Shown here: one piece after another, positions 1 through 5,216 of the stretch
How positions within the stretch are numbered: position 1 is the stretch's first letter
How the letters are laid out: the number at the start of each line of letters is the position of its first letter
Assembly: GCA_047638695.1 (NCBI GenBank)
Contig: JBLINY010000213.1
Coordinates: forward strand, 1-5,216
Length of the DNA stretch: 5,216 bases
Origin: JAHECQ01 sp047638695
Lineage (GTDB): Bacteria > Actinomycetota > Acidimicrobiia > Acidimicrobiales > SZUA-35
Direction: 5' to 3'
Made by a program: the position numbers and the translations under genes
Notes under the pieces: generated by a model
Seen by the model: the letters and a program-made list of their open reading frames with translations, nothing else
The model's database searches: none
Told to the model about the DNA's origin: nothing

Positions 1-90
1 ACCCCGATCAAGACGACCCCGATCAAGACGACCGCGACCATGACGACGCGGATGGAGACGCGGCCGATGGAGACGCGGCAGATCAAGACG
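1..90 (+). repeat. Six imperfect 15-bp tandem repeats (Asp-rich pentapeptide coding)
   Basis: Units start at 1, 16, 31, 46, 61 and 76. The first two are identical (ACCCCGATCAAGACG) and the later ones diverge, but all keep a GAC/ACG-rich core. The frame shared with the downstream hydrolase is open from base 3 and reads PDQDD, PDQDD, RDHDD, ADGDA, ADGDA, ADQDG. It would form a strongly acidic disordered tract. The array reaches the left edge, so more copies may lie upstream. Two other readings are possible: the Arg-rich tail of an upstream gene ending at the TGA at 41-43, or untranslated repeat DNA. Confidence 0.85.
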
Positions 91-113
91 GCACGCCCCT
101 CGATCAGCTCGGG

Positions 114-767
114 GTGCTCGCCATGCAAACCGTGGCCATCGACGAAGAGCTCGAGCACCTCGAGATCTATACCTCGCAGGGTCTGTTATCGCTGTTGTGG
201 CACGGCGCGGCCGACCTCGAGAATGCGGTTGTGTGCGTTGGCGGAGCCATGGGCGGGATGCTCGGTCCCGACGGTGGGCTGTTCCACCAGCTCGGACGGG
301 TATTGCCTTCAATGGGCATCGGCCTCGTGCGAGTGAGCTATCGGCAACCGAACGACTTACCGATGTGTGTCCACGACACGGTGGCGACAATGGAGCTCTT
401 GGCTCGCCACGGTGCTCGCCGATTCATCACCATGGGACATTCTTTTGGCGGCGCCGTTGCGATCCAAGCGGCCGCACATCTCGATCGGCCCTCGGTTCCT
501 GGCATCGTCACGTTCGCCACCCAGTCGGCTGGTTGCGAAGTGGCCGAGCGCCTGGGCGATCGAAACTTGTTGCTCTTTCACGGGACGAACGACCAAATTT
601 TGCCGGCGCAAGCTAGTGAGATGGTCCGGTTCCTGGCTGAGACCGGTGAACTCGTACTGCTGCCCGGAGCCGATCACCTGTTGCACCCGGCGGGAGAGGA
701 AATTCGAACCCGACTCGAGTCGCACCTTCCTGAGGTTTTTGCTGCCTGTGCCGCAGAGTTCGGCTGA
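114..767 (+). CDS. Alpha/beta hydrolase (dienelactone-hydrolase-like), 217 aa, start uncertain
   Basis: A cytoplasmic serine hydrolase of the alpha/beta fold; the substrate cannot be predicted. Counting from the GTG at 114, the oxyanion-hole region is the glycine-rich CVGGAMGG (about 41-48). The nucleophile elbow is GHSFGG with Ser110, the acid is Asp160 in HGTNDQILP, and the catalytic His188 lies in GADHLL. All three triad residues are present at normal spacing and the length suits a compact single-domain hydrolase. No signal peptide is visible. The start is the weak point: GTG 114 and ATG 123 both lack a convincing Shine-Dalgarno, and the frame stays open to the left edge through the Asp-rich repeats, so the real protein may have an acidic N-terminal extension or be longer still. 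It ends 3 bp from the stop of the convergent cyclotransferase gene. The hydrolase call is firm; the function is unknown. Confidence 0.88.
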   Translation: MLAMQTVAIDEELEHLEIYTSQGLLSLLWHGAADLENAVVCVGGAMGGMLGPDGGLFHQLGRVLPSMGIGLVRVSYRQPNDLPMCVHDTVATMELLARHGARRFITMGHSFGGAVAIQAAAHLDRPSVPGIVTFATQSAGCEVAERLGDRNLLLFHGTNDQILPAQASEMVRFLAETGELVLLPGADHLLHPAGEEIRTRLESHLPEVFAACAAEFG

Positions 768-770
768 TCG

Positions 771-1898
771 TTAGGTAGCGACTAACCGAACTTCGTACAA
801 CGTTGGCCACCACTTGCCGGTGAGGTAGTAGGTATTGGTGACTGGGTTGTGGGCGATCCCGTTGAGCACGTAGTCGAAGTCGTTGGCAGGGACCGAGTCG
901 GGTTTGAGCCCGCTGGCATCGATGACTGCATCAACGTTTCCCGTTTCGCTGTCGATGGCCACGATTTGGTTGAGCCCGTAGACATTGGCAAGCACCTGAT
1001 CGCCGACGCACTCGAGTTCGTTCAACGCGGCAACCGGAGAACCGTTGAGCCGCACAGTGACGGTCCGCTCGATGGCGAACGTCTCGATGTCGCGAAAGAG
1101 CAATTGGTCCGAACCGTTGCTCATGACGAGTTGGGAGCCGTTGTGGCATATCCCCCAGCCCTCGCCCTCGTAATTGATCACATCGATCTCACTGAGGTCG
1201 TCGATGTTGGCGATGATCAACAGTCCGTTCTGGTAGGTGAGTTGGTACACCAGGCCGTTGGCAATGGTGATTCCCTCGCCGAAGAGCGGTCCGGCCAAGG
1301 CCGTCTCGGTGGCGGTAGCGCCGGTTGTGATGTTGGTCCACCTGCGGTCGGACTGGTCGAGCTTGCCGGTGCTCTCGAGGAGGCGCCCCTGATAGAGCTC
1401 GAGTCCCTGGGTATAGGCGCCGCTGTCGTGAGGTAGCGACGTGAGGACCTCTGTTCGGTATGAGCCGGTGAGGGCGCCGCCAGGGGCGGTTGGGGCTGTG
1501 GTGGAAGACGTGCTTGGTGGTATCTCGGTCGTCCTGGTCGTTGATGCTGTGGTGGGCGTGGTCTCGGCCGGTTCGGAGCTTTCCGGATCTGTGCCTTCGT
1601 CTTGTTCGTCCCCAGGCTCGTCTTCGGGTTCAATGGCGGCGGTTGACGAGGTTGAGCCGGTTGTGTTCAGACCTTCGGTGCCCGTGTCGAAGGTTGGTGC
1701 GGACGTGGGTTGGCTAGGTGTGGTGGTGGGAGCGGGAAGGAGGCTGGTAGCTGGCGCAACGGTGACCGATGCCCCGCTGCATGCCGTTGTCAACAGCGCC
1801 AGCGCAGCGAAACACGAAGCGATGCGGGCCGCTGCGGAGGAGCGTGCGTTGCCACCCGTCGAGGGGAATGACTCACCCGTTGCGAAGAAAAGCCTCAT
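771..1898 (-). CDS. Glutaminyl-peptide cyclotransferase (plant/bacterial beta-propeller type), lipoprotein
   Basis: Predicted to convert N-terminal glutamine of peptides or proteins to pyroglutamate with release of ammonia, outside the membrane. From ATG 1898 (375 aa) there is a basic n-region, a hydrophobic stretch and a lipobox ending LLTTAC (Cys40). A Thr/Ser/Pro/Glu-rich linker of about 100 residues follows, then the catalytic domain (about 147-375). Family motifs occur in order: YTQGLE, LLESTG, FGEGIT, EGWG, LNELE, ANVY, VLNGIA, TGKWWP. Set against the active-site residues I recall for papaya cyclotransferase (Glu69, Trp110, Asn155, Trp169, Lys225), these give Glu208, Trp248, Asn293, Tyr307 and Lys362. 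Spacing is within one residue throughout; the only change is Trp to Tyr. An in-frame GTG at 1937 would add 13 residues and sit 14 bp from the preceding stop, but ATG 1898 gives the more normal signal peptide. Neither start has a clear ribosome site. Likely co-transcribed with its degenerate paralogue upstream. Confidence 0.9.
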   Translation of the reverse strand: MRLFFATGESFPSTGGNARSSAAARIASCFAALALLTTACSGASVTVAPATSLLPAPTTTPSQPTSAPTFDTGTEGLNTTGSTSSTAAIEPEDEPGDEQDEGTDPESSEPAETTPTTASTTRTTEIPPSTSSTTAPTAPGGALTGSYRTEVLTSLPHDSGAYTQGLELYQGRLLESTGKLDQSDRRWTNITTGATATETALAGPLFGEGITIANGLVYQLTYQNGLLIIANIDDLSEIDVINYEGEGWGICHNGSQLVMSNGSDQLLFRDIETFAIERTVTVRLNGSPVAALNELECVGDQVLANVYGLNQIVAIDSETGNVDAVIDASGLKPDSVPANDFDYVLNGIAHNPVTNTYYLTGKWWPTLYEVRLVAT

Positions 1899-1951
1899 AG
1901 CTACCACGGAGCGTAGTTGCCGCCGCGCGGCGCACACATTCAGTCTGCCGG

Positions 1952-2833
1952 CTATTCAGTGATCGGTGGCAGCGTGACCTCGACGATTCGGGTCCAGCCA
2001 CCACCGGTGAGAAAGAACGTGCCCGTTTCGGCTCGATAGGCGATGCCGCCAACCGGAGAATCAACCGGAGCGTCAGCCGGAACAACGGAACTGACGTCGA
2101 CCGTCTGTAGAACTGCTCCGGTGGCGGGATCGACGGCAACGAGCCGATTGGTCTCGGTTGTGGTGGCCCAAACGATGCCATCGACGCACTCCGGCTCGAT
2201 CAGGCCGAGTGAGGGGTCGGCGAGCTGCACCGATCGCACTTCGGTAAAGCTCATGGGATCGAGGAATCGAAGGGTGTTGCCGCCGTCGGTGACCGCGAGT
2301 TCTTCGCCGAACGCACAGATGGCCATGAACTCCGATGTGGTCGGAATGGTGTCGAGTCGTTCGAGCGTTACCGAGTCGGCCAGCACAGCGAGGCTGGCGG
2401 ACGTGATCTGGAAGACAAGGTTTTGCCACACCGTAAGTCCGAGGCCCTCGCCATCCGGAATGAGTACGGCCGAGATGATGGCGCCGGTCGCGGGATCGAC
2501 TGCGGCCCGATCTCCGGGGATTCGGGTGCTCTCCAGCAAGACACCGTCGAGGAACTCGAGACCAGCTGTTCGTCGGTCGGGATCGTGAGGCACAGCGCTG
2601 ACAATCTTCACCTCGGGCCGATCAAGCCCGGGGGTCTCGGAGGTCGTGGCGGCGTCAGGATCGGCTGGGATAGTGGCGTCAGGAGCGGTGGCGCGGGGCG
2701 TCACCGCTGTTGGCTCGGCTTGTGCCAGTTCGGCCGCCGTCAGTTGGCCGCAAGCGGACAGAAGAAGGGCGACCGCGGCTGTAGCCAGCGCAGGGACGAG
2801 CGTGCTCGTCAGAGGAGAGGGGAGCGCGCTCAT
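1952..2833 (-). CDS. Degenerate glutamine-cyclotransferase-like lipoprotein (probable pseudoenzyme), 293 aa
   Basis: The signal peptide ends in lipobox LLSAC (Cys28). An Ala/Thr/Pro-rich linker follows to about residue 73, then a propeller-like domain collinear with the next gene's cyclotransferase. Matching landmarks are VPHD...TAGLE (LPHD...TQGLE), LLEST, DGEGLG (FGEGIT), LIEPEC (LNELEC), NRLVAVDPATGAV (NQIVAIDSETGNV), GGIAY (NGIAH) and FFLTGGGW (YYLTGKWW). Only the Glu (129) is kept. The catalytic Trp aligns with Met170, Asn with Ile212, the second Trp/Tyr with Thr226 and Lys with Gly278. The reading frame is intact, with no frameshift, so this is not an obvious pseudogene. I infer a non-catalytic binding or regulatory lipoprotein; a different chemistry is possible. 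ATG 2833 is the furthest upstream ATG, with an in-frame TGA above it. It has no Shine-Dalgarno: the preceding bases are pyrimidine-rich. Its stop lies 14-53 bp from the next gene. Confidence 0.85.
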   Translation of the reverse strand: MSALPSPLTSTLVPALATAAVALLLSACGQLTAAELAQAEPTAVTPRATAPDATIPADPDAATTSETPGLDRPEVKIVSAVPHDPDRRTAGLEFLDGVLLESTRIPGDRAAVDPATGAIISAVLIPDGEGLGLTVWQNLVFQITSASLAVLADSVTLERLDTIPTTSEFMAICAFGEELAVTDGGNTLRFLDPMSFTEVRSVQLADPSLGLIEPECVDGIVWATTTETNRLVAVDPATGAVLQTVDVSSVVPADAPVDSPVGGIAYRAETGTFFLTGGGWTRIVEVTLPPITE

Positions 2834-2860
2834 CTTGGGGAAAGGGAGGGAGCGTGCTCA
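2796..2860. promoter_or_regulatory. Three near-palindromic GAGCGYGCTC elements at a gene start
   Basis: GAGCG(T/C)GCTC occurs at 2798-2807, 2822-2831 and 2850-2859. The middle copy is a perfect 10-bp palindrome and touches the start codon of the minus-strand lipoprotein gene. The first copy is extended by flanking bases to an almost perfect 16-bp palindrome. The second and third also share a 13-bp direct repeat (2820-2832 and 2848-2860, one mismatch). This could be an operator or an mRNA structure over the start, or chance in GC-rich DNA. Two of the copies lie inside or at the edge of coding sequence. Confidence 0.25.
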
Positions 2861-2883
2861 GCCGAGGAGACGGAAGAACGAGT

Positions 2884-3267
2884 TCAACCGAGGAGTCGGG
2901 CCTTCGCTGCCTTGCTTCGCTCCAGGAGGTGTGCCGGGATTAGGCCAGCCGCGCCTCCGCCTGCATCTGCTGCTGCAGCTGGTGCCTCGGCGTCGCTCGC
3001 GACGTCAGCTTCTGTTGCATTGAGCTGGGCCTCAGCCCGCACGTGCCACGCATCGAGCTGAGCAGGGCGAACGAGATCGTTCTGGACGACCTGGCCCATC
3101 ATGGCGCCATTGTCGAAGCGGACCCAGTATCGGATCCATGTGTTCAGCCCGTTGATGAGCTTGATGCGGCCGCGGGTGCCCTCGGGCACGCCTGCGAGGT
3201 CGCGTGTAGTCAGGACCTTCTCGTTCTTCTTGAACGGTGCGTCGAGCGTTGGGGCAGTACGGGGCAT
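2884..3267 (-). CDS. Small SH3-like domain protein with C-terminal IPAHLLERS motif, 127 aa
   Basis: I do not recognise a named function. The start is well fixed: ATG 3267 has a strong GGAGGA ribosome site (3277-3282 on this strand) nine bases upstream. Residues 10-68 look like a small all-beta SH3/KOW-like barrel, with PFKKNEKVLTT, a PEGTRGRIK turn, then WIRYWVRFDNG and a closing GQVVQNDLVRP. A polar helix (70-90) and an Ala/Gly-rich flexible tract (91-108) follow. The protein ends in a basic amphipathic helix, IPAHLLERSKAAKARL (110-125), whose tidy ending after a low-complexity linker suggests a second functional element. No signal peptide is present, so it should be cytoplasmic. It lies 92 nt downstream of tRNA-Lys on the same strand with no visible terminator between, and 50 nt before the lipoprotein gene. 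Longer readings of this frame run into the tRNA and are artefacts. I infer nucleic-acid or protein binding, weakly. Confidence 0.85.
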   Translation of the reverse strand: MPRTAPTLDAPFKKNEKVLTTRDLAGVPEGTRGRIKLINGLNTWIRYWVRFDNGAMMGQVVQNDLVRPAQLDAWHVRAEAQLNATEADVASDAEAPAAAADAGGGAAGLIPAHLLERSKAAKARLLG

Positions 3268-3359
3268 TGGCTTAGTTCCTCCAGCGGTGCAGAGTAGGCG
3301 CAATCTGGCCGCAAGAGAATCGGTGAGAGCAGACGGAATGCAGACGAGAGTGTGCCGAG

Positions 3360-3432
3360 TAGGTCGCCCGGGGCTCGAACCCGGCACCTTGGGATTAAAA
3401 GTCCCCTGCTCTACCAGATGAGCTAGCGACCC
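3360..3432 (-). tRNA. tRNA-Lys, anticodon TTT
   Basis: A complete 73-nt cloverleaf on the minus strand. The acceptor arm is GGGTCGC with GCGACCT (one G-U at the end) and discriminator A. The D arm is GCTC/GAGC with an 8-nt loop. The anticodon stem has four good pairs and a G-A mismatch at 27-43, with loop CTTTTAA giving anticodon TTT. The variable region is 5 nt. The T arm is CCGGG/CCCGG around TTCGAGC. The 3' CCA is not encoded (CTC follows the discriminator), so it would be added by the CCA enzyme, as is common outside the enterobacteria. Confidence 0.97.
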
Positions 3433-3442
3433 GGAACCGCTG

Positions 3443-3471
3443 AGCTTACGCGGATCCACTCCGATTGCAGA
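3443..3471 (-). promoter_or_regulatory. Possible sigma-70-type promoter of tRNA-Lys
   Basis: On the minus strand TCTGCA (3471-3466) and TAAGCT (3448-3443) are separated by 17 bp. This would place a start about 4 nt before the tRNA 5' end. Each hexamer matches only three of six consensus positions, although those in the -10 are the important T, A and final T. The 116-bp stretch 3433-3548 between the tRNA and the divergent lipoprotein gene must carry promoters for both directions; no better candidate was seen. Confidence 0.3.
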
Positions 3472-3548
3472 CTTTAAGCGTAGGCAGATTGGTCGCGAAG
3501 GGTGAGGTTCGACCGCTTGCCACCTGTGTGGGCGAGTCGGGTGACAAC

Positions 3549-4637
3549 ATGGGCTCAGTGCGCGTAACCCCAACATTTGGCTTCAGCCCGGTCGTCGTCA
3601 TCGCATCTGCGCTGGCACTGGGGCTCGGTGCCGCCGCCTGTGGTGAGATCCCTGATCCTGATCTGGGCGCGGTGCCTACTACTGCAGTCGCCACCGGCAG
3701 CGCTCAGGAGGGCGGTGATCCCGAGGGCGCCTCGTCATCGGTCGAGCAGGAACCAGTGTCGGTGCAGCTGACGCCTCCCCGTCCGGAGGGCTACGAACCA
3801 ACCCTGGTGCTCAGCACCGCCGAAGGCGTACTCGTTGGTGAGCCCAACGCCGTCGCCGTTCTTGCAGCGCCTCTCGACACCCTTGTTGCTAGCCGGGCCG
3901 CCGACGACTTCTTCGGAGGACTCGTCGTGCAAGTCGAGTCGCGAGACGTCTTGTGGTTTCCGGCCGAAGGTGGCGAGGGCGAGTTGATCAACGTCGCCGG
4001 CGGCGAGCTTCTTGATGTTGGCTTTCGCGATGGGACCCCCGAGGCGATCCTCACCGGAGAGGGAAACGCCATCGATCGAGTGCAGCTGGTCACTCGTGAA
4101 CGGCTCGAGCTCACCGTTCTGCCTGAAGATCGCCGTCTGATCGATCTTTCTGCCGGTGCCGGACTGTTCGCGTTCGTCTTCGCTGACGAGAACTGCGGAG
4201 GCGTCGTCTTCTTGAACTCGGCCGGCGTCGAAGTCGATCTCGCCGGACCCGAGGATGGACTCTGTCCGGTTCCAAGGAGGCCAGCGTTCGGCGAAATCAG
4301 CCTGAGCCCCGATGGTGATGCTTACGTGTACACGGAGATCGAATATCGCTCGGACGGCGTCGAGGCCAGCACCCGTCTTGTCGGACGGGAGTTCTCGACC
4401 GGGGCCGAGTTGTTCACCATTCGCATTGGTGAGGCCGGGGAGAGAGTGCGTTCTCTGGCCTATGACGGTCGCAGGGTTGCGTTTCTCCGTTCGAGTCTCG
4501 ACGTCGGTGCGGTCGATGTCCTGGTAGCGATTGACACCTCCGACCCCGAACTGGCCGTGCCGGTCACCGATACGCCCGCCAGCGGGGTGACCTTTGCCCG
4601 GTTGCCACTAACCGTTGGCGGTTCGGTCGACAGCTAA
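3549..4637 (+). CDS. Exported lipoprotein, possible TolB/WD40-like beta-propeller, 362 aa
   Basis: Not recognised as a named family. From ATG 3549 there is a short n-region, a hydrophobic core (PVVVIASALALGLG) and lipobox AAAC (Cys31). An acidic/Ala/Ser-rich linker runs to about residue 80, then a folded domain of repeated beta segments. Propeller-like signatures are strongest in the second half: EISLSPDGDAYVYT (249-262) and SLAYDGRRVAFLR (302-314), both resembling the 'SPDG..hhF' strand pairs of TolB/PD40 propellers. The only other cysteines, Cys216 and Cys239, bracket one segment and could form a disulfide, fitting an extracytoplasmic location. A weak GGGTG ribosome-site candidate lies 6 bp before the ATG. 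A TTG at 3465 would put 28 polar residues before the signal peptide and is unlikely. The gene is divergent from tRNA-Lys and followed after 10 bp by a small gene. Lipoprotein status is firm; the fold is tentative. Confidence 0.85.
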   Translation: MGSVRVTPTFGFSPVVVIASALALGLGAAACGEIPDPDLGAVPTTAVATGSAQEGGDPEGASSSVEQEPVSVQLTPPRPEGYEPTLVLSTAEGVLVGEPNAVAVLAAPLDTLVASRAADDFFGGLVVQVESRDVLWFPAEGGEGELINVAGGELLDVGFRDGTPEAILTGEGNAIDRVQLVTRERLELTVLPEDRRLIDLSAGAGLFAFVFADENCGGVVFLNSAGVEVDLAGPEDGLCPVPRRPAFGEISLSPDGDAYVYTEIEYRSDGVEASTRLVGREFSTGAELFTIRIGEAGERVRSLAYDGRRVAFLRSSLDVGAVDVLVAIDTSDPELAVPVTDTPASGVTFARLPLTVGGSVDS

Positions 4638-4647
4638 GCTCGGCACC

Positions 4648-4830
4648 GTGAACGAGTCCCCTGCTGTATTGCCTTCTGCTGTATTGCCTTCTGCTGTATT
4701 GCCCGACCCGCTCCCGACGATGCAAGATCTCGACGATCTTCAGCTAGAGCTCGATCAGGTCGACCTGAGGTTGTCGCAAATCGACAAAGAGCGACCCGAC
4801 CAACGGACAAGCGAGCTCAATCGGTCCTAG
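4648..4830 (+). CDS. Small protein, 60 aa: SAVLP repeats plus predicted coiled-coil helix
   Basis: Starts at GTG 4648, 10 bp after the stop of the lipoprotein gene, so probably translated from the same message. The N-terminal part is three AVLP/SAVLP units from an exact DNA repeat, then DPLPT. Residues 25-43 form a charged heptad-like helix, MQDLDDLQLELDQVDLRLS, ending QIDKERPDQ. The L..L..EL..VD..L..ID pattern resembles the helix that precedes the zinc finger in DksA/TraR-type proteins, but no cysteines follow. It could be a stand-alone coiled-coil protein or a remnant. An internal ATG at 4720 would give a 36-aa helix-only product. The ribosome site is weak. The stop overlaps that of the convergent metallopeptidase gene. 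Confidence 0.55.
   Translation: MNESPAVLPSAVLPSAVLPDPLPTMQDLDDLQLELDQVDLRLSQIDKERPDQRTSELNRS
4661..4703 (+). repeat. Exact 15-bp tandem repeat, nearly three copies
   Basis: The unit CTGCTGTATTGCCTT occurs at 4661-4675 and 4676-4690, and its first 13 bases recur at 4691-4703, with no mismatches. Because 15 is a multiple of three, copy-number change would keep the frame of the small gene and add or remove SAVLP pentapeptides. The lack of any substitution suggests a recent expansion. TTG and TAT make it more AT-rich than its surroundings. Confidence 0.95.
4827..4830. other. Shared CTAG: overlapping stop codons of two convergent genes
   Basis: TAG at 4828-4830 ends the plus-strand small gene, and CTA at 4827-4829 is the TAG of the minus-strand metallopeptidase. 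The palindromic CTAG serves both, leaving no room for an intergenic terminator. Confidence 0.8.
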
Positions 4831-5216
4831 CCCTCCCAGCTTCTGGCAATCAGGAAGCCGCGGGCTCGTTCGGTGAGGGGGTAGCGGTCGACGATGGCCC
4901 AGAACCGAGGGGTGTGTCCCATCTCGACAAGGTGGGCCAACTCGTGAACGATCACATAGTCGATCACCCAGTCGGGGAAGTCGGTTAGCCGTTCGGATAG
5001 ACGGATCGTGCCGTCGATCGGGGTGCATGAGCCCCACCGTTGCTTTTGATTCGATACCCACCTGATGCTTGTTGGACCGGGCAAGTCGTACGCAGCGATG
5101 AGGCGCGCCGCTCGGCCCTTGAGGTCGAGATCGCTCGTGCGCCGGACCTTTCCGAACTTGGCCCGGAAGTGAGCGACCATCTCCTGCTCTTCAGCCTTGG
5201 AGAGCCGGGAAGGGAT
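4827..5216 (-). CDS. YgjP/DUF45-type M48-like zinc metallopeptidase, 5' end outside window
   Basis: Predicted cytoplasmic zinc-dependent peptidase of the YgjP/SprT-like (DUF45) group; substrate unknown. Counted from the internal ATG at 5180, the family signature QRWGSCTPIDGTIRLS (47-62) leads into WVIDYVIVHELAHLVE (71-86). His79 and His83 are the likely zinc ligands, Glu80 the general base, and His89 in GHTPRFW the third ligand. The C-terminal helix RYPLTERARGFL is also typical. The frame stays open to the right edge, adding 12 codons (IPSRLSKAEEQE) that look like the normal N-terminal helix of actinobacterial members. The AGGAG just before ATG 5180 directly abuts it, too close to work as a ribosome site. 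The true start is therefore upstream and the gene is partial here. No signal peptide is seen. Confidence 0.92.
   Translation of the reverse strand: MPSRLSKAEEQEMVAHFRAKFGKVRRTSDLDLKGRAARLIAAYDLPGPTSIRWVSNQKQRWGSCTPIDGTIRLSERLTDFPDWVIDYVIVHELAHLVEMGHTPRFWAIVDRYPLTERARGFLIARSWEG

Noticed and set aside
40..336. Alternative frame through the 15-bp repeats (TPIKT-type units) continuing to 336
   Set aside because: It overlaps the hydrolase coding region out of frame and becomes a Ser/Arg/Cys-rich shadow after the repeats. It could only matter as an upstream gene tail, which cannot be judged from this window.
769..787. Inverted repeat GTTAG...CTAAC at the convergent gene ends as a bidirectional terminator
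   Set aside because: The stem is only 5 bp with a 7-nt loop and no T-run; too weak to call.
849..1436. Long plus-strand open frame (195 aa) antisense to the cyclotransferase gene
   Set aside because: It mirrors the real gene in GC-rich DNA. The minus strand carries clear family motifs and the antisense product shows none.
1441..1962. Plus-strand open frame (173 aa), Val/Ser-rich, antisense to the cyclotransferase linker and signal peptide
   Set aside because: Its composition is simply the reverse complement of the Thr/Ser/Pro linker codons; no domain or ribosome site.
2423..3061. Plus-strand open frames (212 aa and smaller) across the pseudoenzyme start and the SH3-like gene
   Set aside because: They are Arg/Gly/Ala-rich shadows crossing two well-supported minus-strand genes.
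3465..3548. TTG start at 3465 for the lipoprotein gene
   Set aside because: It would add 28 residues before an otherwise normal signal peptide and would overlap the candidate tRNA promoter; ATG 3549 fits better.
3268..3576. Upstream extension of the SH3-like protein frame giving a 230-aa product (contains LAHLVEQGTFNPKVPGSSPG)
   Set aside because: This stretch is the translated tRNA-Lys and its flanks, a well-known misannotation pattern. The strong ribosome site places the start at 3267.

Overview
The window looks like chromosomal DNA from a high-GC actinobacterium. The best guess is the Acidimicrobiia group of Actinomycetota. This is inferred from GC-rich codon use, lipoproteins with long Thr/Ser/Pro/Ala-rich linkers, a tRNA-Lys without an encoded CCA end, and an actinobacterial-style YgjP/DUF45 metalloprotease. 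No rRNA, phage, transposon or CRISPR signature was seen. The region is densely coded and appears mostly housekeeping.

Layout. (1) Bases 1-90 hold six imperfect 15-bp repeats. They are in frame with the following alpha/beta hydrolase gene (+, to 767) and would encode Asp-rich pentapeptides. (2) Tail to tail with the hydrolase, only 3 bp away, lies a minus-strand block. Read in its own direction it is tRNA-Lys(TTT) (3432-3360), a 127-aa SH3-like small protein (3267-2884), a degenerate glutamine-cyclotransferase-like lipoprotein (2833-1952), and an apparently intact glutaminyl-peptide cyclotransferase lipoprotein (1898-771). (3) Divergent from the tRNA is a plus-strand pair: a 362-aa lipoprotein that may be a beta-propeller (3549-4637), then a 60-aa small protein (4648-4830) with an exact in-frame 15-bp repeat encoding SAVLP units. 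(4) The small gene collides with a minus-strand YgjP/DUF45-type zinc metallopeptidase whose 5' end lies beyond the right edge. Their stop codons share one CTAG.

How the genes may work together. Three products carry lipoprotein signal peptides, so much of the coding capacity is directed to the outer face of the membrane. The cyclotransferase would cap N-terminal Gln of exported proteins or peptides as pyroglutamate. Its neighbour has the same fold signature but has lost four of five catalytic-site positions, so it may be a pseudoenzyme, a binding protein or a regulator. This tandem enzyme/pseudoenzyme pair is the most interesting thing in the window. No evidence was found for a defence, secretion or biosynthetic system.
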